From positions 930,001-994,000 of the forward strand of contig VNKQ01000005.1 in the NCBI GenBank assembly GCA_016508695.1: 64,000 nucleotides of DNA, written 5' to 3'. This document shows, in pieces, positions 59,401 to 64,000 of the stretch. A program made the position numbers and the translations under genes. Numbering within the stretch: the stretch's first letter is position 1; each line of letters opens with the position of its first letter. The notes under the pieces are model-generated. The model made no database searches. It was not told the DNA's origin and worked only from the letters and a program-made list of their open reading frames with translations. The DNA comes from Hyphodiscus hymeniophilus. Lineage: Eukaryota > Ascomycota > Leotiomycetes > Helotiales > Hyphodiscaceae.

Positions 59401-62400
59401 TTTAATTTGTTTTTATTTAAATCTTTTTTAAAAACGATTTATAGCTTAGGCTATTAATTTTTTTATACTTATTATTTTAATTTACTTAATTAATATATCT
59501 TATAATTTAAAACTCTTATTATTAAGATATTACTTAAAAGGCTACTCTTTATTATTAAGAGACTATTACTTATAGTTATTTTATAATTACTAAAGCCAAA
59601 TTCGCCTTATATTAGGCTAAGTAGTTCCTTAAATTAATATATAACTATTTAAGAGATTAATCGTTTACTTATATTTAAGTACTTATTTAATAACTAAGTT
59701 AATCTTTAAGTAATTATACTTTTATTTAACTTGCTATTAGTATAATTATTAACTATAAGTATTCTTTTAAATAAATAATTATTATTACTTCTCTTAGTTT
59801 TTATTTATAAGTTTATTAGTTTAAGTATTTATTTAAGAGTTAAAAGTCTAATTTCTTTACTTACCCTTAAGTTTTAACTCTTATTGTCTTTACTTAAAAG
59901 CTTATCCCTTAGAATCTTATATATAAGATTATTTAGTATAATTATAACTTTTCTTTTAAAAAAGAGTATCTCGTTTATAAGAAAATATTTAATAATTTTA
60001 TTAATAGTATTTTAAATTTTATACTTTTTAATTAAAGAAATAATAACTTTAGTACTTATTAAAGACTATTACTTTTATATCTTTTAATTAGGAATATAAA
60101 ATTTAGTTTTATTAAAGATTATATTTCTTATAATAATTACTCTTTTAAGTTAAAGTACTTAGATCTTATATATATTAAATATAATATATTTAACTAAGTA
60201 TCTAATATATACTTAGAAAAGTACTTTAAATACTTTTTTATTTTTGCCTTTTTATTATTCTTTTTTTAAAGTATATACTCGAGTATTATAAGTATAAATC
60301 TTATTTTAGTTAAATTTAAGATTAGTTATTACTTATTATATAAGTACTTAATTATATTACTTAAAGTAATTTTAAAATTATAAATATAAGACTTTATTTA
60401 ATAAGCGTTACTTATAAGCTTTAAAAGGAAAAATAATATATAAGTAAATTATTACTTTATATATCTCTAACTAAAGGTTTTTTAAGAGATTAGTAATAAG
60501 TCTTATTTTAATTAATTTTTTAATTATATCTCTCTTAGCTTTCTTAATTATACTAGTAGGCTTATAAGTATAAGTTAGTATTAATTTTATATTAATTCCT
60601 TTTATATTAGCCTATTACTTAAAATCTATTATATTAAAAAGAGAGATTACTAAAGTGTTTTAATTACTCTTAATTTTATAAATCGATAATCTAAATTAGT
60701 ATTTTACTTATATATTAAAATAAGAGATTAAGTTTATAATTATAATCTTATATTTTTTTATAAGTATAAATCCCTAATACTTTTTATTAAACTTGTCTTT
60801 AATTAGTAAAATCTAACTAATATTATTATATACTTTAAAGAAATTAAAGAGATTTTAAATAATTTTCTAAAATAATTTTAGTAATTTAAAATATAATACT
60901 TAGCGGGAGATTTACTTTTTAACTAATATAAGAGTATAAGCTTTATAATATATAATTAATATTTCTTTAATAATTATATTTTTAGCCGCTTTTATAAATA
61001 ACTCGAGGACCTTTAGTTTAAAGTATTTTACTTATTAATACTAAAGCTTAATTAAATTGCTTTAAGGTTTTAAGTAATCTCTTAATTATTTAAACGACTT
61101 TTTTAGTTATTATTTAATTATTAAGTATATTATTACTAGTTTTATATATATTAGAATTATAAGGAAAAAACTTAAGTAAGAAATAAGTAGCTTATATTTA
61201 AAGAAAACTAAGTTAAATTTATATTTTATATTAAGTATAATAATATTAGAATTAATACTTTTATATTTTAATAAATAATTAAGACTATAAAACTAAACTC
61301 TTACCTTAAGTATTTAAGCTTTTAAAATAATATTTATATAAAAACTATTAATTATAATTATATTTGAAAAAGTAAGATTAAATATATAAAGTCCTTTTAG
61401 CTTATTAAAGAGATTTTTTATTACTTAAGTACTTTTTTTAATAATTAGTAAAATACTTAAACTAACTTTAATTATATTATTACTAATTAAAAGAATAAAG
61501 GAATTAAGCTTAAATAAGTCTTTTATATTAATTAAATATATTAATCTATAATTATTAAAAAATATATTATTAGAAAGTAAGTATTTCTTTAAAAAATTAA
61601 AAGTCGAATAAATCTTATAACTTGCTTTTTTAAGTAAGTCTAAATTAATAATCGTATAATTAACTTTATCTAAGTATTTACTTTATTATTTTTTTAAGTT
61701 TAATATCTTATTAAAATATTGCTTTTACTTCTTTTTTCTAATTAGCTATTTTTAATAGTTACTTTTTACTTAATCTTTAATTTTATCTTTTTTAAGATTA
61801 TTAAGCTTACTTTTAAACTTATAATCCTTTATTTTAATAATCGCTACTTTTAAGCGTTTATAAGACTCTAGTTTCTAAAAATACCTTTTATTTTTTAGGA
61901 GATATAAATAATTATATTTAAAAAGACTTAATAATTAATCTTATTTTAAAAAACTTTTAAAAGTAATTATTATTAAACGAGATTTTACTAATTTTATATT
62001 TAGTAATTACTTATATAAGTAAGCTAAGAAAAATCGTCTTAAGATATTAATATTAATAATTATATCTCTTATTTCTTAAGTTATAATTACTTTACTTATT
62101 TAATTATAAGTAAACTTTAAAAGTATTCTTTTAATTACTTTTAAGAAATTAGTAATTAAAAGATAGCCTAGTTTAATATTTAAAAGTTTATATATATAAG
62201 TAATAGTTAATATATTTTCTTACTTTAAAAATTACTTAAAGTAATTAATTAAGCTTTTTTAACCTTTTTTTAAAACTTTTTAATAAGTTTATTAAGTTAT
62301 AGTTATAAAGGTTTTTTTTATTAGAGTTATATAATTCTTAAGTTTAATTAAAAGTAATTATAAGCTTATATTATTATTAAGTATTAATTTAGTTTTAATT

Positions 62401-63193
62401 ACTTATAATATTTCTTTATTAATAAATAAATTTACTTAATTAGAGATTACTAAAAGATCTTATAATTATTTTTCTTATTTCTTATACTTTTATATAACCG
62501 ACTTAAAGTAAGCTTAATATTAACCCCGAATATTATTATATATTATAATAATAATAGTTAGTTTAAAAAGAATAACTAATTTTAGTCTAGAATTTACTTT
62601 TTTTAAAGTAAAAAGCGTTTTTTCTAAGGTTATTAAAATCTTATTATATATTCGATTTGTATTTTTAATATAATCTTATTTTGCCTTTATTACTTTTATA
62701 AGATTAAACTTAATTTACTTAAGTTAATAAATTATATTTAACTCTTTAATTATTTATTTTAATTTTATTACCTTTAAAGAGAGTATAAAATATACTAAAG
62801 TACTTAGAATTATTAGATTTATATATTTTAAAATACTAAGTAATCTTATATTATAATAAAAGAAAGAGTATTATTTTAGTTATTTTAATTAAGTCTTTAA
62901 TTAGATATCGACTAAAATCGCTATATTATATAAAGTAAATATATTATAAATAGTTAATATTTTACTTAAAGGCTTTTAAGTAATTATATATAAAATAAAT
63001 TAAATAATTAATTATTATTTTAATTAAAGAAAACTTTAATATAAGGGTTATTTTTCTTAAAGAGTTAGTAAGAGTTAGCTCGTTTATTCTAATAAGTAAA
63101 GCCGTATACTCAAATTTATTTATATAATAATATATTATAATATACTTCTTAAAATAAATAATCCCTAAGTATTATATAAATTAGGCTTATAAC
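56484..63193 (-). pseudogene. Degraded Ty1/copia gag-pol body, copy B
   Basis: Reverse complement of copy A and almost equal in length (6710 versus 6705 bp). The polymerase box lies on the minus strand near 58575-58605. This copy keeps the native junction to its 3' region at 56483/56484 and has its 5' LTR at 63194-63461 (minus orientation), so it represents the original full-length element. Confidence 0.78.
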
Positions 63194-63466
63194 TATTGCG
63201 TAAATAATCGGTTTAATCTTTAAGGAAAAAATAGTTATAAGAAAAGACTACTTAAGTAAGTATATATTAAGTATTATCTAGTCTAAAAAAAAAAAAAAAA
63301 AAATTAAGTTTTCTTTTAAGTATTAAATTACTCTTATAAAACTTAGCGAAATAAGTACTTAAATAAAGCTTAAGTAATTATAAGATATAACTAAATATTT
63401 AACGAGTATAATTAAATATTCTATAACTATAAGATTAGTTAAGCCTTAATTTTTTGTGACAAGAAA

Positions 63467-63588
63467 AGACTACTTAAATAAGTATATATTAAGTATTATT
63501 TAGTCTAAAGAAAAAAGAAAAAGAAGTAAGTCTCTTTCTAAGTATTAAATTACTCTTATATAACTTAGCAAAATAAGTACTTAAATAA
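63467..63588. repeat. Right piece of the older split LTR
   Basis: Continues the LTR fragment of 46030-46079 after the second AGAAA. It is then cut by a TIR element at 63589. Confidence 0.65.
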
Positions 63589-64000
63589 GGGACGAGCTAT
63601 TTCAACTCTAATGCCGGTTATTTTAACTTTATTAGTCCTAGATCGTTTTTATACTTGCGTATATCTAGTAAGCTTTACTTACTATATAAATTTATATACG
63701 CGTAAGAGTATATAATATATATTATTATATTAACTTATTAAAATTATAATCTAAATCTAACTTATATTTATTATCTTATATATAACTCTTAAAAGGTTTT
63801 ATTATTATAACTTTAACCTCTTATATTACTTCCCTTTATAATATATCTCTTATAACAATTATTATATCTTTAAGGTAATTGTCTTTATATATAAAAGAAA
63901 TCCCCCCTATATAACCCCTTTCTCTTTTTATATTTAGTTTATATTAATTTATATACCCCTTTATTATCTATATTATTATAAGAGTAATAGAACTATCTCG
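63589..64000. mobile_element. TIR element of the GGGACGAGCTATTTCAACTC family (runs off the window)
   Basis: The left end is GGGACGAGCTATTTCAACTC, then the second CCGGTTATTTTAACT unit. The interior (63700-63990) is the inverse of about 44850-45130, part of the 1.1-kb element. So this copy combines the terminal type of the 373-bp element with the interior of the larger one. The right end and TSD are outside the window. Confidence 0.6.

Larger units (their letters stand above)
46080..63461. mobile_element. Ty1/copia retrotransposon composite (17.4 kb) flanked by 5-bp TSD AGAAA
   Basis: Order on the plus strand: LTR 46080-46347; 3'-region segment X 46348-47437; inverted LTR 47438-47703; body copy A 47704-54408; LTR 54409-54945 (split by a solo LTR); X' 54946-56483; body copy B, inverted, 56484-63193; LTR 63194-63461. 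AGAAA occurs at 46075-46079 and 63462-63466. The LTRs are about 266 bp with TG...CA ends. The minus-oriented element B has a purine run (GGGGTA) before its 3' LTR, as a polypurine tract should. Bodies A and B are reverse complements over their whole 6.7 kb. All frames are destroyed by RIP-like changes. Confidence 0.82.
40150..64000. repeat. A+T-rich, RIP-like block of nested transposon remnants
   Basis: Nearly 24 kb with stop codons in all frames, very few CpA/TpG dinucleotides and abundant TpA, the pattern left by C-to-T mutation of duplicated DNA (RIP) in ascomycetes. Less mutated islands (for example 40400-40620, 41303-41489, 44380-44520 and 54543-54808) stand out by retained C and G. All recognisable content is transposon-derived; the elements are listed separately. 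The block runs off the end of the window. Confidence 0.88.

Noticed and set aside
46080..63461. Inverted arms as two independent full-length insertions in opposite orientation
   Set aside because: Copy A lacks its own 3' region and outer TSD, and its two junctions share one internal site of the element in inverted form, which two independent insertions would not produce.
40150..64000. A+T-rich block as a mitochondrial insertion or a centromere
   Set aside because: Transposon ends, TSDs and a copia polymerase box explain most of it; no mitochondrial genes are seen. A centromeric role cannot be tested from sequence alone.

Overview
The window is nuclear DNA of a filamentous ascomycete (Pezizomycotina). 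The evidence is many short (about 46-80 nt) GT-AG introns with CTAAC/CTGAC-like branch points, fungus-specific families (Zn2Cys6 regulator, PTH11/rhodopsin-like 7TM protein, Snt2, Trm82) and a sharply bounded A+T-rich block of repeats mutated in the style of repeat-induced point mutation (RIP). I lean towards Leotiomycetes, but only weakly.

Gene-rich part, about 1-36.6 kb. In order: 3' end of a Ydj1/Mas5-type DnaJ co-chaperone (+); Zn2Cys6 transcription factor (+); Pst2/Ycp4-type flavodoxin-like quinone reductase (-) with a UGA-CUA stop followed by an in-frame prenylatable tail; a 2-kb gap; mitochondrial MutS homologue MSH1 (+); ribosomal stalk protein P0 (-), which shares a short bidirectional promoter with trm82 (+, tRNA m7G46 methyltransferase subunit); a HELQ-type DNA repair helicase (-); the large chromatin reader Snt2 (+); a GNAT acetyltransferase (-); a two-lobed dimeric alpha/beta-barrel protein (-); a triple-KH RNA-binding protein (-); a coiled-coil protein (+, possibly CENP-K/Sim4-like); a four-TM membrane protein (+); and a 7TM rhodopsin-like protein (-). 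Exon structures were worked out by hand from splice signals and reading-frame continuity. These are mostly housekeeping, DNA-repair and chromatin genes with no joint pathway.

Transition zone, about 36.6-40.1 kb. It is gene-poor and decaying. It holds a probable fragment of an MFS sugar-transporter gene and a secreted cysteine-containing protein gene broken by a one-base frameshift in a run of five C.

A+T-rich block, about 40.15-64 kb. No intact gene is present. It is a nest of degraded transposons whose boundaries can still be read from target-site duplications (TSDs): solo LTRs with 5-bp TSDs, TIR elements of hAT type with 8-bp TSDs, and a 17.4-kb Ty1/copia composite (46080-63461) flanked by AGAAA. 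The composite holds two inverted 6.7-kb copies of the element body. Its internal junctions (CTTGC next to one LTR end, GCAAG next to the other) are what self-integration of a retrotransposon cDNA (inverted-circle form), followed by recombination of the circle into an LTR, should leave.

The observations most worth following are the candidate stop-codon readthrough that would add a lipid anchor to the flavodoxin-like protein, and the auto-integration scar in the copia composite.
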